Shown here: piece by piece, positions 22,552-36,200 of the stretch
How the letters are laid out: every line of letters starts with the position of its first letter
Position numbering within the stretch: the stretch's first letter is position 1
Assembly (NCBI RefSeq): GCF_035222375.1
Contig: NC_085891.1
Coordinates: forward strand, 186,001 to 250,000
DNA: 64,000 bases
Reading direction: 5' to 3'
DNA from: Podospora pseudocomata
Lineage: Eukaryota > Ascomycota > Sordariomycetes > Sordariales > Podosporaceae
The notes under the pieces: model-generated
What the model saw: the letters and a program-made list of their open reading frames with translations, nothing else
Databases searched by the model: none
What the model was told of the DNA's origin: nothing
Translations under genes and position numbers: made by a program

Positions 22552-23561
22552 TACGCCCCAGCACCTATATGAAAACTGCCACAAGCAAGAAATGGGAAGT
22601 TAAAGTCGTCGGAGGCTGCCGCTGCGTGGACACCTTCATGTGGCCCCGCACCTTTTCGAGCTGGAGTTTAATTGTAGCTTCCAAAAGTTGGGAACTTGAC
22701 GCGCTTGATGGGCAGTTGACACGCGCCGCCAGTTAATTTTGGTGACACCATTCCAAACCCTAACCCTTTGCACCCAAGCCACATCATCCCATCTCCTTCC
22801 TCTTCCACAACCTGGAATCCTCAAACATCAATCACCATTGTTTTATAGTACAGTCAAAGTTACTCGCAGTTGCGCGTGACTCGGTTAATTTTCGTCTTTT
22901 CCGGACCTAACAACAGACGATGATGGATCGTGGCACATCGCTTGCAGACAGGATAAGGATCATGCATCATTCGGTTTGGAATGCTGAGATATCTCATCCT
23001 CGCAGACGAATCCGGATGTGCGATACAAGCGTATCGTGGTGACACCCATGTGCCCTGGGTCATGCAAACCTGAGGTTAATTCCTGTGGCCCCCTCGTGGC
23101 TCTGCTTCACCGTAAAGTGAAGCAGATTTCACATCCATACTGTAGCAACACGTCAAGTGAATGGCGATAGTGGTCCTGGAGAGACGGCATATCTTACAGA
23201 CTTTACACATCTTACCAGCAGCATAATCACACCATAACCTGCTTTAGCAGTGGAACTGAATGACCCGCCTGGTTCACCTACCACCGGAACTGGCGTCCGT
23301 CCAGCTAACCTTATTCTTGGTCGTCCGTTCTTGGGGCACTGGTGAACCAAACACCTCCTGGCACCCCGCGCTTCCGCCATCCCATCGCCGGCAGAGATGC
23401 TAAGTGGCCAGCATCGAGCTCATAACCGACATATCTCTCACCCGGCGAAGAGACGGCTTCTCCAGCCAGGAACTGCCTCTGGCAGTGCGTTGACTTGTGG
23501 CTCCGAGTCTCCGTGGTCCTCTCGGATCTTTTGGAGCCGGTGAATAGCCACCTCAGAGCTT
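22552..23561. other. Divergent promoter region with a telobox-like motif
   Basis: This lies between dynactin p62 (minus) and the DUF8004-like gene (plus). AAACCCTAACCCT at 22755-22767 is a telobox (AAACCCTAA), two units of the telomere repeat, 204 bp upstream of the p62 start. No gene seen; short frames are unconvincing. Confidence 0.45.
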
Positions 23562-26252
23562 ATGGAACGTTCATCAACCCCAATATCAAACCTCAAGAGG
23601 TGGGATGGCGATACCAAGGGGTGTACGGCTTGGGATAGCCTGAGAAGGGTACTTTTTCCATCAGCGTCTAGCACTGGGTCGAGGATAATCCTACTAACTT
23701 GGATTCCAGGACCCGGAGCTATGGTCTAGGGACGGGAGCTGCCTCGTCTACTTGTACGAGCAAGGTATCTCACGGCGGGGTCCCTCGTTCAAGGTCAATC
23801 TTGATGTGCTCTTTGCGGCCAAGTGCCACCCCTTGGTGGCGAGATATGCTTTGCGAGATACTCCTGATTGGACATCGTCAGACGCCGAAGAAGCTCTGGT
23901 GAGCGAGCTCATGGGTGACGCCATTTCAAGTGATAGAGTCGAGCTCTACATCCCAAATCCTATATCTGTCGGCAGGCCAGATGTTCGGAACCATCAGATT
24001 TCTATTCGCAACCTTTTTGCCTGGGTGTTTCGTCGGCCTGTTGTGGGTGAGCACCTCGGGTCGGCACTCATCAGTCTGCTGAATAGCTTGAGAGAGTATC
24101 GTTGCCCTGATGAAGATAACATGGGCAGCATCCTGGGCTACATAGATGAGCTGGGCTATCTGGACATGTCAAACCGACCCTTTCACGCCCTCGCTTTGGT
24201 ACACTTTGCTGAGCACTTTCGACTAAAAGATCTATACACCGATGCTCTATGTCACTGTGTGGGTATGTCTGACCACCTCAGTGACATTCCTGAGTTTCAA
24301 GTGAGTTTGGACAGCATCTTTGTGAGGCTGCTGGGTATCGGTTTGTCTGACACATTGGGCTACAGATTATTAGCTCTCCAACGCGGAAACTGATACGACA
24401 AACCAAGGCTGAAATGAGCACATACTTGGGCAGAGCAGGTCAACAGCTCCGAGACTTTCTAGAAAGCGACTTCCGAGAAAGCCAGACAAAACTCACCCCA
24501 GGAGAGCATTCGCACTTGGATCGGTTTCGAATGTTTCTTGCGGCGTACTTTACAAAACGGCTAGGAAGATACCCACCGGCATCGATTGAGCCACCATATC
24601 TTGTATTTGAGCGGGATGTCTATGCCACAATGCATCAGGACCTGGACGCCCTGTACCAGCACCTTGCGGACACTACTCTCTGCACCACTAGCATGCCGAC
24701 CTTGGCTCACCTCAAGACCGGCGGCACAGTTCTACAGATTGTTCATGGATTTGACGAGCGGAATAAGTTCACGCCGCTGGACCATCCTCTACCTTTGGTG
24801 CCGGAGGTGATTCCGAAGCCGGCGACCCGCAAGTTATCATGGCTCAGCAGGAGTGACAAGGTGAAACCTAGACAAACATTGGTTGATCATGCGTCTTTGA
24901 TCAAGGCTACCAACAAGCAGAGATCACTGATGGCAAATCCACTTGTCGTCGCTTATCGGAAGCTCGAAGAAGATGCAGTCTTCTTTCCTTCCAAAGCAGA
25001 CAAGAACGAAAAGCTGACACACGCAGACACACGCAAGGCCCGTTGGGTTCTGATTTATTGCATCAGCCAAATACTGCGAAGTTGTTCATACTCCCCACCG
25101 ACATGCCGGAACATGGAGGGCGTTCGGTACAACATCGCCATTGACACCAGCACCATCATACATCCATGGGGAAACGAGCCAGAGCCCCCTTCTCCGGCTC
25201 CAGCGTGTCCAATGCCGAAGCGATCAAACACTCTTGCCAACAGGCCATCATCCCCGATTTTGGGAAGGCCCACTTTATCCGAAGCCAAACTTTCTGTTCC
25301 ACCATCCTGCGACAGCCTCTTGACCGTGTCACCACCCTGTTACACCCCGGTGACCGTCCGGCCATCTATCGGGTCTCTCTCGGCTCGAAAACCACATCAC
25401 TTCCGCGCGTCATCCTCATTTGCCAAGCCAACCCCTCTGCGTGCCTTCTCGACCTCCAGCCAGCAACACCATTATCCCCATATTCCCATCCGAGTCGGCA
25501 GCACCCGTCGTGGCAGATTCCGCCGCCCTTCCTGTCACACTTTTGGCTCTGTCGACAGGTTTTCAGTCGAAGATCTCAAACCTCTGCCCCTCAGCCTGAC
25601 AGCCCGCGGGCCACAGGCGAACGGTATTTGCTCCTCATCAACAGATGGCTTGGCTTGGGCCAGCAACGATGCAAGCAGCAGAAGAAGCAGCAACAGCAAC
25701 AGGAGCAGCAGCGGCAACAGTGGAGAAGACAGCATCGGGGACACCAGCAGCAAAGTCTCAGACGCGTCCACCGAGGTCACCACACCGGACAACATTAAAT
25801 CCACTGAAGTTTCCGTCACGTTAGCTCCCGATGTTCTCTCCGGCCTCGCCGGGCTACGTCCCCCTCCACCACCGCCGCAGTCAGCCTTGCCACCTTTACC
25901 CCTTTCGTGGCCGCCTCACGAGGGGCAGCTTCACGGCGATGGTAGTCGAAGCAAGGTATCGTCTATGGGTGAGACAAACGGATATGAACAGCAGCGAGAC
26001 GAGACGATCAATGATTTAGAGGTGAGCATGCAAAAGATGGCGTCGAGCGATTCCGTGTGCACGCTGTCCAGCAGCGTGTGCTCGGATGATGCGCAGTCAC
26101 AGCATAGTTTGAATCAATTGCCACTGCCGCAGCCGCCTCCGTTACCTAAAAAGAGCAGCAGGAGGAAGCTGGCGGGATTGCATCCTAGACCTCTGAGGAT
26201 CAGGAAGGTGGCGGCTACGGTTGGATTGGGTGGAAGTTCCCAGCAGCAGTAG
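23562..26252 (+). CDS. Large fungal protein, probably DUF8004 family, with Ser-rich C-terminal half
   Basis: Exons: 23562-23648, 23710-24300, 24366-26252; about 854 residues. Intron 1 (61 bp) has donor AGG|GTACTT, branch CTACTAACTT and acceptor CCAG; intron 2 (65 bp) is GTGAGT..ACAG; both phase 0. The short first exon reads WDGDTKGCTAWDSLRR and joins DPELWSRDGSCLVYLYEQGISRRGPSFKV. This resembles a BTB-like entry to fungal-specific proteins I recall as DUF8004. Residues about 30-440 look globular and contain the block RKARWVLIYCISQILRS. From about 445 on the chain is disordered: Pro/Ser-rich, a Ser/Asn tract from CAG-type repeats (about 665-700) and proline strings (RPPPPPPQ). This layout suggests a scaffold or signalling adaptor (inference). 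No catalytic motif or membrane segment is visible. Confidence 0.75.
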
Positions 26253-27057
26253 AGCCTGAATGGGGACGGGTATGGGGAATGGGCATAGGAGGTAAAGGAG
26301 TGTGCACAGGTTGTTGGATTGGTTCAACTTGGGTTGACATACCCACCTGGTTGTTGGGTTTATGACTTTGTACTGTCGATATCCACTCGGCTTGAATTCT
26401 GCAACAGGTATCTATAACATGAGTACATAGTCGTCTCTTGTCAGGAGGGACAAAGCTTGTCCTCCTCGCCGAAACTTTGGCTCGGAAATCCACAAGGTGA
26501 TAAGAGTTGTAGTCCAGAGTTAACTTGGCAGGAACACAAGATGGACTACACGGCCCAAAAGAACTCAAAACGCATTCCACGTGGCAAGGTGTTACTACTT
26601 TGGTGAAACAGTAGAAGCATTGTAGACACCACAACCATCATGGTACCAAGCAATACTCTCTTATCGTACAAGTTGTTGAACATAGGAACAGACAATAGCA
26701 ACACAAACTTCCATGGTTCTCGGTCCGATGACTGGACACAACCTCGAGGTACAGCTTACCTGTGGGACAGAAGATGTGAACAAAGTTCGTATGCCCCTGT
26801 CTTGTACGCCGTGGTTATCCAAACTCTAAGCTCCCTGCTTGAATATGGCTATGTCGCGTCACGGTTGCAACCGAATGTAGATTAGAGTGTATCGTGTTTG
26901 TGCTGGCAGTACTACAGTTGCCCCATTCTCTCATGTCTATTTGTCCCGTTCTGTCCAAATTCTATCTAGGTGATCATATCAAGCCAGGGGTATCATCGCC
27001 CTCCCTCCCTCTCCGTTAGTCATACAGTAAACTCGGTATAGACCACATAGTACCTTC
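26253..27057. other. Convergent intergenic region
   Basis: 3' flanks of the DUF8004-like gene (plus) and the BolA gene (minus). I see no gene, repeat or RNA. Confidence 0.5.
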
Positions 27058-27537
27058 TCAAGGCGCCCGGGTCTTGAGCTGGACACCGTGCCACTCCTTG
27101 ACCAGGTCCCCCAGCGCGGCGTTGACCAGCCTCTGCTGCTTGAGCATGTTCAACCCCCTGAACTTCTCAGAAGAAATGTCGATGCCGTACATGGAGCCGC
27201 ACCCGCCAGAGATGTCTTGCACCAGGAGCTGGGTCGGCGCAAACTCTGCCACGAGTATATCCCACACTTGTGCTTCTCCTTCTGTCAAGTCTTCTGGTCT
27301 GGGAAGAGCTGAAGGGGGCTCTGAGGACTGGGAGGCGGAAGCTGTGCTCTCTGACGAGTAGAGCCGTTGTGCATGGTCTGCGATTCGTGGGAATTGGTGT
27401 TGGGGGCGAGCGGGGATAGCGAAGTTGGTAGTGATTGCTGGTGCGCAGCGGGTGGTGGCGGCAAAAAGGGTTCGCTTCGGGACGGTGGAGGGGAGCCTTT
27501 GGGCGAGGCGGGCGCGCAGACAGGTACGGCAGATCAT
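27058..27537 (-). CDS. BolA-like mitochondrial iron-sulfur assembly factor (BOLA3 type)
   Basis: A single exon of 159 residues. Residues 1-60 are Arg/Ser/Ala-rich with no acidic residues (MICRTCLRARLAQRLP, PKRTLFAATTR), a typical mitochondrial presequence. The BolA domain occupies about 82-155: an N-terminal helix (EGEAQVWDILVAEF), VQDISGGCGSMYGIDISSEKFRG with the invariant cysteine of the BOLA3 class, then KQQRLVNAALGDLVKEWHGVQLKT. Role by family: with glutaredoxin 5 and NFU1 it helps pass [4Fe-4S] clusters to lipoate synthase and respiratory enzymes in the mitochondrial matrix. The Cys in GGCG and the late His (KEWHG) are the cluster-ligand candidates. Confidence 0.9.
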   Translation of the reverse strand: MICRTCLRARLAQRLPSTVPKRTLFAATTRCAPAITTNFAIPARPQHQFPRIADHAQRLYSSESTASASQSSEPPSALPRPEDLTEGEAQVWDILVAEFAPTQLLVQDISGGCGSMYGIDISSEKFRGLNMLKQQRLVNAALGDLVKEWHGVQLKTRAP

Positions 27538-30190
27538 AGTGGGAAATCTTTGGGTCTAACGCTGTGATATACTGAATGGCAGCGTAGTAGCGGTTGTGTG
27601 GCCGAAACGTGCTTGTATGAGGGGCTGACTCGGATCAAAATGCGTGAATGCCTTCACCAAAGAAAAAATGAAGATGCAGCAAACAGGCCGAGATGGAAAT
27701 TCCAGAAAACCGTTTGGCAATTCAATTGCTTGGCAGGGAAATAAACGGCCTCTGATTGGATGCCAACGGTTCATGAGACCCCACCCACTCCGCGTTCCCC
27801 GCGATCTCCGGGGCCGGCAACCTGATGGCCCCCACTTTCATTCTTGAACCAACCCACTATGTCGAACAACAACCACAGTAGGTGAGCTGCCGCAATAAAA
27901 CCAAACGATAAGGTTAATAGAGCAATAGATCTCGAGAATGATGTGCCTAAAAAAGCAATTAACGGTCTGCATGTATACTCAATATACAAGCCGCTTCAGG
28001 ATTGTTGTGATGCTACTTGGGCTTACACCTTCCAATACAGGCGAGCAAAAGAGACCTCCGGCTCCAACTGGCAGGCATTCTCGTTCCACCGATGCAGCAT
28101 AAGCCACCAGAACGTTGCTCTCTCGATGTCCGAAGCGGAGGAAACAGGCTGACTTCTCACTCTCATCTAGGACGGTGTAACCGGCTGTGATCTCGCCATC
28201 ATGCTGTGTGCTCGTGACACTGTCGACATGCTTGTCCTAGGAACCCAAGCAATATGTCCGAGGACCATCGCAATCTATACTCAATACTCTCCAGTCCCTG
28301 ATCAGCAGCATGAGGCCTTGAACCGGCACTCGTATCGGCAGCGGCAGCACCGTGACAATCTGGACAATATATACGCAACGGTTAGGATATACCCGATGCG
28401 TGCGACTTCGGCATATTTCACACCCTCTTCTCTGCGTTTTCAAGCATGCTGCCGAGAGCGCCCAATCTGGTAGGATGAGCAGGTTAGGATGTCATGGACA
28501 TGGAATGGGAGATGCTACCTGTGAGCCTAGACTTGGTGGGGGGAGAGAAACACACGGAGTCATGCCTACTACATTCACATTTGGCGATTAATTGCAACCA
28601 TACTCAACTCCACAGATCGCCCAAAGAGACGGGAGTTGGCGCTTGTCTTGTCAAATTTCACTGTGAGTGTGACTGTTGTCGACAATTCGGAAGCCCTGAA
28701 CCGGTGGATGCATGGCTGGGAGCAGGGGATTGTGCGGGGCAATGCGGGGTGCCCTCCCGGTTGCTGCCAGGGCTGGCACGAGGCAGCCAAGGGACCGCCG
28801 CCATTCTCTCCTTGAGCTTCTCCAGTTCTCCAGCTTCTCCAAGCAGTTCCAATTCTACAGCTTCTCCTCATCAACCGGCGTATGTTGCGCTGGTAGCAAT
28901 CTGCAGGAACCGCTGGGAGGTGCAGAGGTGCATGCTTCAGCGAGGCGCAGCACCAGAATGTTTGGTCATGGCAACCTCTTTTTGTATGGCTTCCACCGGA
29001 GGATGGCATCCGCAACCCTGCCAGCTTCTCGCATCTTGTCGTCCCGATCCAGTTCGCTCATGGTGAGAGACATACATTGCAGTACTGTGGGTGTGGGTGG
29101 CTGGACAGGGGATTGATGCCGCTAGCCTGAATATTCCCGACTGTGTAGCACCCTGTTAACGCCGTTGGGCAAGACTCGATCGATTCCATCGCCACAACGT
29201 CGTTTCGAGCAACCCTCCAAGCCAGCCAAGCATGCTCCCAAAAATGGAAGCCGCCCATCTGCACCCACGGATAGCCTCTGATGCGCCAAGCCAAAACTGG
29301 ACCTGGAACAAGAGGACCCTCGATTCTCTCACCTACCTTTCTGAGCCTCCGAATGAGCTCCCCCAAGATATCCCAAGACCCTTCCAAGAACCTATGGAGC
29401 ACGGAGGATCCTGGAAACTCACAAAGGACGGAATATACGGGAGACTGATCAAGACGGTTCCCTGTCTCCGTCATATGGAACAAATGCTGCACCTTGCACA
29501 TCTCTGCGCTCTTTCTGCAGATGGCCATGGTCTCTACCCGTGCAATGCCGTGCCTGGCCCTTCTTCAGCAACCTCAAGTCCCGTGGACCTTGCTCCCGTC
29601 CATATTAATAACGCTTGGCCATAGATCCCGAGGCCCAATCGAGGTTGCATTCCTCGCGCTGCGAGATGGGAAGGGAATAATAGAGCAGCAGCCCAAGCTG
29701 CCCTGCCCTGGCAAGGCAATACGGTGCCACCCAGCGCTCTTTTTGCCAGCGCCCGGTCCCGGATCTTCTCAACAATAGGTGATTGTCCAATGGGATGCTC
29801 CAATCGTGCTGTCGATAAGAAATCTGGGTAAATTCGGTCGCAACCTCAACTTGACGTTCCTGACCATTTGGGGGGGGGGGGAGGGGCGACATGATGGGAC
29901 ATGGGCAAGCGAACCGTAGCAGACCCGAGGACGGCTCTGATGAGACCTCTCGTCACTCCCGAACGAATTCTCCGCTCAGTCATGGCCATATATATAATAG
30001 CGAAGCCATGGCACCACTTCAGCCTCCCGAGGACGACACCCTCGCCGGAAGCCCGAGGTTGGTAAATCAAGTTCCAGGCCTTCGAGGAAGAGCGACTCGC
30101 CATCCCTTCATTCCTCTGCCTGTCTAGACATCCTGCCTCCCGTTTCGTCTTCTACACGCCAGTCCCCTCATCCGGGACCACCAAGGCAAC
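27538..30190. promoter_or_regulatory. 2.6-kb spacer; TATA element and G tract before the subtilisin gene
   Basis: No gene is supported. Frames such as 28494-29066 (+) overlap equally long frames on both strands and lack motifs. A run of 12 G lies at 29870-29881. An ATATATATAAT element at 29988-29998 sits about 190 bp upstream of the subtilisin ATG and is the likely TATA box. The rest looks like ordinary non-coding DNA. Confidence 0.5.
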
Positions 30191-33100
30191 ATGGTCCGGT
30201 TAGATCTCGCGACTGTGTTGCTGGCGGTGGCAGCCGCAGTGAATGCGGTACAGGTTGACACGCCCGAAGTCCTGCCAGGTGCATACATTGTTGAGTATGA
30301 GAATGATCAGGTATGATACACCAACCAGTCCCGGATCTACGATACCAAGGCGTCCGTTGTATAATGCTGCGCACAAGGCGGTTCATACAAGGCAACTGTG
30401 CGCCCTACATTTATGCAGATGACGTTCGTTGGCAGCATCATCTTCCTCAGCCAAATATCCGACACATGTCGGGCCGCTTCCCTAGCTTCTGCTCTGACAC
30501 TAACAAACTCATCTTCAGGATACCAATGCTTTTGTCCGCAAGTTTGGGGGGAGGGCGTCACTTCGCAAAGACTTGCGCTTCAAACTGTTCAAGGGTGCGT
30601 CGATTCAGTTCAAGGACACCAAGAATGCCGAAGAAATGGCGGCCAAGGTGGCCAAGCTGCCCACCATCAAGCGAATCTTCCCTGTGCGACGGTACCCGAT
30701 CCCACAGCACGATGTTCTTTCGACGGGCGACGATGCTGCTGCCCTCGTCAAGCGCCAGCTTGGCGGCAACGTCACCAACAGCTTCTCGCCGCACCTGATG
30801 ACACAGGTAAACAAGTTCAAGGAGGCAGGAATCACAGGAAAGGGCATCAAGATTGCCGTTATCGACACGGGTGTAAGTTGATATTCAGGGCCATTGGTTT
30901 GGTGGACGGACGGACAATGGTTCCGGCTAACATCCGGTGTGCCCTAGATCGATTACACTCACCCGGCCCTGGGGGGTTGCTTTGGTCCAGGCTGCTTGGT
31001 TTCCTACGGGGCTGATCTAGTGGGTGATGCGTTCAACGGTGCGAACCAGCCGAGACCAGACAACGACCCCGTTGATAACTGCAATGGCCACGGCACACAC
31101 GTTGCGGGTATTATTGCTGCTCAGTCAAATAATCCCTACGGTATCGTCGGGGCCGCCGAGGGCGTACAGCTGGGCGCCTACCGTGTGTTTGGCTGCCAGG
31201 GCGATGTGGGCAATGACCTCTTGATTGCTGCGTACAACATGGCATATGAGGCTGGAAGCGACATCATCACAGCCTCTATTGGCGGTGCATCAGGCTGGAG
31301 CGAGGACCCTTGGGCTGCCGTCGTCTCACGAATTGTGGAGAACGGCGTGCCATGTGTTGTGTCGGCTGGAAATGATGGCGCTGCCGGTGTCTTTTATGCT
31401 TCGACCGCGGCCAACGGCAAGCAGGTGACTGCCATTGCGTCTGTCGACAACGTCATCACGCCCGCGCTTCTTGCCAACGCGACCTACCAAATCGATTCCA
31501 AGAGCGAGTTTTTTGGCTTTACTGGCGGCGACCCGCAAAGCTGGAACAGTGTCAGCCTCCCACTATGGACTGTTAACTACAACACGACAGATGAGGCTCA
31601 CGGATGCGACCCTTATCCTGCCTCCACCCCCAATCTCTCTGGCTACATTGTGCTGATCCGTCGTGGCTCTTGCACCTTTGTGCAAAAGGTCGAGAATGCT
31701 GTTGCGAAGGGAGCCAGGTATGTCATTTTTTACAACAACGTCCCAGGCACACTCAGCGTGACAGCGCGAGTGCCGGGTCTGTCGGCTGTTGCTACCATTC
31801 CCTCCGGAACGGGCGAGCTGTGGGTGAAGGCATTGGAATCCGGGAAAAGAGTGCTGGTCAACATGGCCAACCCGTCCACGGCCCCCAAGTTCCTCGCCAA
31901 CTTTGACAATCCGACAAGCGGTGGTTATCTCAGCAGTTTTACCAGCTGGGGTCCTACCTTTGAAGTGGAATCCAAGCCTCAATTCTCCACCCCTGGTGGC
32001 TACATTCTGTCAACCTACCCTCGTCTTCTCGGTTCATATGGCGTTCTTTCAGGCACCTCGATGGCTTGCCCCTTGGCGGCAGCCATCTACGCCCTGGTCA
32101 TGAACGTCCGCGGCACCAAGGACCCAAAGACGATTGAGAACTTGTTGTCATCTACAGCAAAACCCAACCTGTTCCGCCGGGATGGTGTATCCTCCCCATA
32201 TCTGGCTCCTGTTCCCCAACAGGGTGCTGGCCTGGTGCAGGCATGGGATGCTGCCAAGGCTACGACCCTACTCAGCACCTCTGGCCTTTCTTTCAACGAT
32301 ACAGATCACTTCAACCCTGTTCAAACATTCACCGTCTCCAACACGGGTTCGTCATCGGTCACTTACTCTCTGAGCAATGTCGGTGCCGCTACTGCCTACA
32401 CTTATAGCTCACCCGGCGCTCTCACGCCTGCTTCTCTCCCCAGTGTCGAGCTGACAGGTAACTTTGCCTCCCTGGCGTTTACCCCTTCCACCTTCACCCT
32501 CGGAGCTGGCCAACGCAGGATCGTCACAGTCAAGGCGACGGCACCCACCGGCCTCGACGTGAAGCGGTTGCCCGTTTATTCTGGTTACATCGCCATCAAC
32601 GGCTCCGACAGTTCGGCCCTTTCCCTCCCCTATCTCGGTGTTGCTGGCTCCCTTCACTCGGTTGTTGTCCTTAACAGCGACAACACCCTGCTTGCACGGG
32701 CCCGCGACAGCACCAACTCTCCTGTGGCGGCAAATCTGACCTTCACCTTGCCCCCACCTGGACAATCGAACATCACAGCCGTCCGCAACCGCGCCGATAT
32801 GCCCAAGCTCGTGGTGACACTGGCTATGGGTAGCGCCATGATCCGCGTCGACGTCGTGCCCATGACCAACTGTTCGACAGCAGCGCAGAACGCCAAGGTC
32901 GTGTTTGGTACTCGCACTCTTGGCCAGCCAGAGGAGTTCCCCAGCTGGTACAACCCCCGCGGGACCTTGCAGTACGCCTGGGATGGCAGGCTCGCTGATG
33001 GAAGCTACGTTCCTGCGGGTAGGTACAAGCTCACGGTGAGAGCATTGAGGATATTTGGAGATGAGTCCAAGTCCGAAGAATATGATGTCACGGAGACTGT

Positions 33101-33248
33101 GCCGTTCAGGATACGGTATCTGACTGAGGGCAAGACGCAAAAGAGGAAGAGGTTTGTCAAGGGGGAGAGGGCGCTATGGACGGTCGGGGTGGAGAGGAGG
33201 CAGACGCCGGAGCAGTGTGAGGCTGACGAGAGGACTCTCAAGCAGTGA
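30191..33248 (+). CDS. Secreted subtilisin-like serine protease (S8, Vpr-type with PA insert)
   Basis: Exons: 30191-30310, 30519-30872, 30948-33248; about 924 residues. Introns are 208 bp and 75 bp, both phase 0. Order: signal peptide (about 1-19), I9 inhibitor-like propeptide (about 28-110), peptidase S8 with Asp about 156 (VIDTG), His about 206 (NGHGTHVAG) and Ser about 529 (LSGTSMACP). A PA domain is inserted between His and Ser (GYIVLIRRGSCTFVQKVENAVAKGA, about 390-415), and a C-terminal Fn3/C5a-peptidase-like region follows. The triad is intact. Expected reaction: broad extracellular proteolysis after autocleavage of the propeptide. It resembles fungal proteins annotated as minor extracellular protease Vpr. 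A TATA-like element lies about 190 bp upstream. Confidence 0.92.
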
Positions 33249-36200
33249 GCTGGTCTGTTGGCATGAAGGGAGGCTGGAGAAGCGAAAACCAAGGGATGTT
33301 TTAGCATGAGATTTTTTTTTCTTTCTTTCCCCTAGTTGGTCGGTCTTTCTATTTTGGGTTTTTTTTTTTTGGATCATGGGATGTACTGAGTAAGCAAGCG
33401 TAGCGCTGACATGCGTGAAACGTACATGTAGCAAAGCAAAGCAAATTGGTAACAAAGTACTGGCTCATGTGATTTGGCTCAATGTATCGACATGAGTAAG
33501 GGAGAGGAAGAGACGGGGTAATGAGGGCTGGCTGGTGGGAGGCTACTGTAGGTATGGTTTGTTCTTTTCTTCTTGTAGTGACGGTAGTGTGTTTCATTCT
33601 TTTTCAGCTCTCTCTCATGGTGTGATCTATCGTTTTTTGTTCTTCTCCCTTAAGCCCGGCTCCCCGATTGCCAAGTTCTCATGATGTTGCTTTTTGGTCA
33701 AGGTGTGTGAAGTGGCCTGCATTTTCAGCTCTTGGGGCTGGCGTCCCATTTCCGCCCTGGATTTGAGGTCCGAACATCCGAAGCCGAACACACGCTTGAG
33801 CATCCCTTGATCTTGCCCTCGGATTTGTTGACTTTTCATGGATGGCAGGTACCAAAGTTATTTTCGGAGATTCAGTGGAGATGATTTTGATTTCTTAGAA
33901 AGTCTTGGTACCTTTTTCAATTTTTTTTTCGTCGTTTTCACTTTTTTGAAGAAAAGAGCGTTGCATGTGATTGATGTCTGGCTCGGTTGTGTCATTGGGT
34001 CGCTTGAAATCACGAACTATTGGAGGGGTGCAGTGTTGAGTTTTTTGATGGCGGTTTCGTTACCAGCAAAACACAGGTCGGTAGCGAGAACAGACGGACC
34101 AAAACACTTGAAGAAGGGTCATGAGATTTCCTCCCCCGCAAGGGACTAGTTCTCGTTGAGGTGTTGCTATTTTGAGAGCGAGTGTAACCACAACCCAACC
34201 CAACCCATCAGTCTCGGTTCAGTTTACCTGCCTACCTAGGTACTTGGACAAAACATGGTGGCTTATGTGTCATGTGAAAGCGTGACATGGTGACAACCCG
34301 GGTCTTGGTGTCGTGCTGGATGTCCGTCACCGGTGTATTGCTTTTTGGTTGGTGACATCGCCGACACATGGAGTGGTATGGCAGGAAGTCTGACAGGAAG
34401 GACACACTCCCGTTACCAACGGTTATGCGTGTGATTAGAGAGACAATTGATGCTCAAGGGGCCAATACGAGGCATGAGTTTGTCATGACGTACACAAGAA
34501 CAGAATCAAGTTTTGAATTCTGAAGACTGTCTCTTACTACTGGGTTAAGGATACAAGACAAGACAATTCTAGTCAGCGGGTATCTGTTAATGCCGTGATA
34601 CCCGAGCTGTGAATAACCTAACTATGAGGGTAGTTGAGTAGGGTGGGATGCATGAAATTTCCGGTGTGTGAGATAGCTGTGTATGTGATTCAACACCTCT
34701 GTCACCAATGACCGTAGGTGTATGGCGGAAAAGCCCCGAAGAGCTGGATAAGCTATGCACACAGCAAATGATTGACAGGTACCCGTCATAAATCAGGCAG
34801 GCAATCTGGGATTGGTTATGGTCCCAAGCCCTTGGTACGGCACCCAAACGAGGGACGGATATGTAAGGGAAAGAATGGTTGTGACAAAGTTCCTCTTTTC
34901 TTTTTGAGAAGCAATTCGAGTACGAGCAAGCCACGAGGACGAGCAGCTTTCTCATTCGAGTTGTACCAAGGTTTTGTATACTACTTCAAACCCGTTGCCT
35001 CAATACTATGCAAACGCTCGGAGGACATGTCTCGCATTTGTGAATCACTTCAACCTCACTCTGTCGTCGGCAACCTGATTCCCGGCCTTCCAGGCAAAGA
35101 AGCAAGACTCAGACACGCATCCTGCAATTTGCTTCCTCGTGTTTTTGCTGCACGCATAGACCCCCAAAGAGCGAAATTGGAAATGGCAAACGACTGAAAA
35201 TGCACAGAGAGATGAGTGGCCGACATCAAGAAACAGAAGGGGGAGGTCAGTTCAGGAAGTCGAGGGGATGATCGTGAGCCCAACGCGATTTTTGTTGCTT
35301 TTGAAAGCGGTGATACATCGCTAGCATCGACGCCGTTGAATTTCTCTTCAGCAAAGGCGAAACGATTGTCAAATGAAATGTTGGTGAACGGGCGGTATGG
35401 GTCTCGCGCAACAAAACTAAGGATCGCGGACCACAGGAGTTCAGCTCACGCGACTTCAGGGTCTCCCACCGCCGTTGTTGTAACACCACAACCCCACCAG
35501 CCACTCCCTTTCTCAACGGTGTTGGGCGCCTCAAGAGCCTCTTGGCCACACTTGCCAACACCGTTTTCTTTTTGTGTGGCTTGAGCCTAGTCGGGGACCT
35601 GGTTGTCGATCGTGATACCCCTGGCAGGCCTACAAGATGCGGTCTAATGCGATTTAATGACATCAAAAGGGGGTTGGCAGGATTGCTTTCGGGTCTGAAC
35701 AGTGGCATTGTGGTAACTTGACGCTCAGCCGTTGCAGAAGAACAAATATTGCCTTTCCCCGAGTCATCCAATCTGTATGCGTAGGTAAAAGAGATTCACA
35801 ACAAAACTGGCAGTTTGACGTGCCAAGAGACAGGCTGCCCATGTCCAGTTTAGCTCCCGCAAGAGCATCGAGCAAAGATCGACGCCACCTCGTTTGCTGT
35901 CAGGGTAGAGAAGCTTCGGTCTGGACTGAAGTTAGCCAGGACTAGGGTTATGTGGGGGTTTATCTCTGGGGATGAACATCATGATGGATTTGCAGTAAGG
36001 TGCCGATAGGGGAAATATCTCATACCTGGAATGATCAAGTAAATGGGGGGCTTCCAAGACGATAACTTTGCAGCAGCAGCTGACTGCCATGCTTGATGGT
36101 GCGACAACGCCTGCCCTCATCCAGTAAGAAAAAGAAGAAATGATGAGGCTCGATATCAAGCAGTGCAGATGCGGGCAAAACCACGCTCTCGGCCCTGCAT

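Noticed and set aside
28494-29066. 190-codon open frame on the plus strand
   Set aside because: Overlaps similar frames on both strands, no domain; looks like chance in GC-rich spacer.
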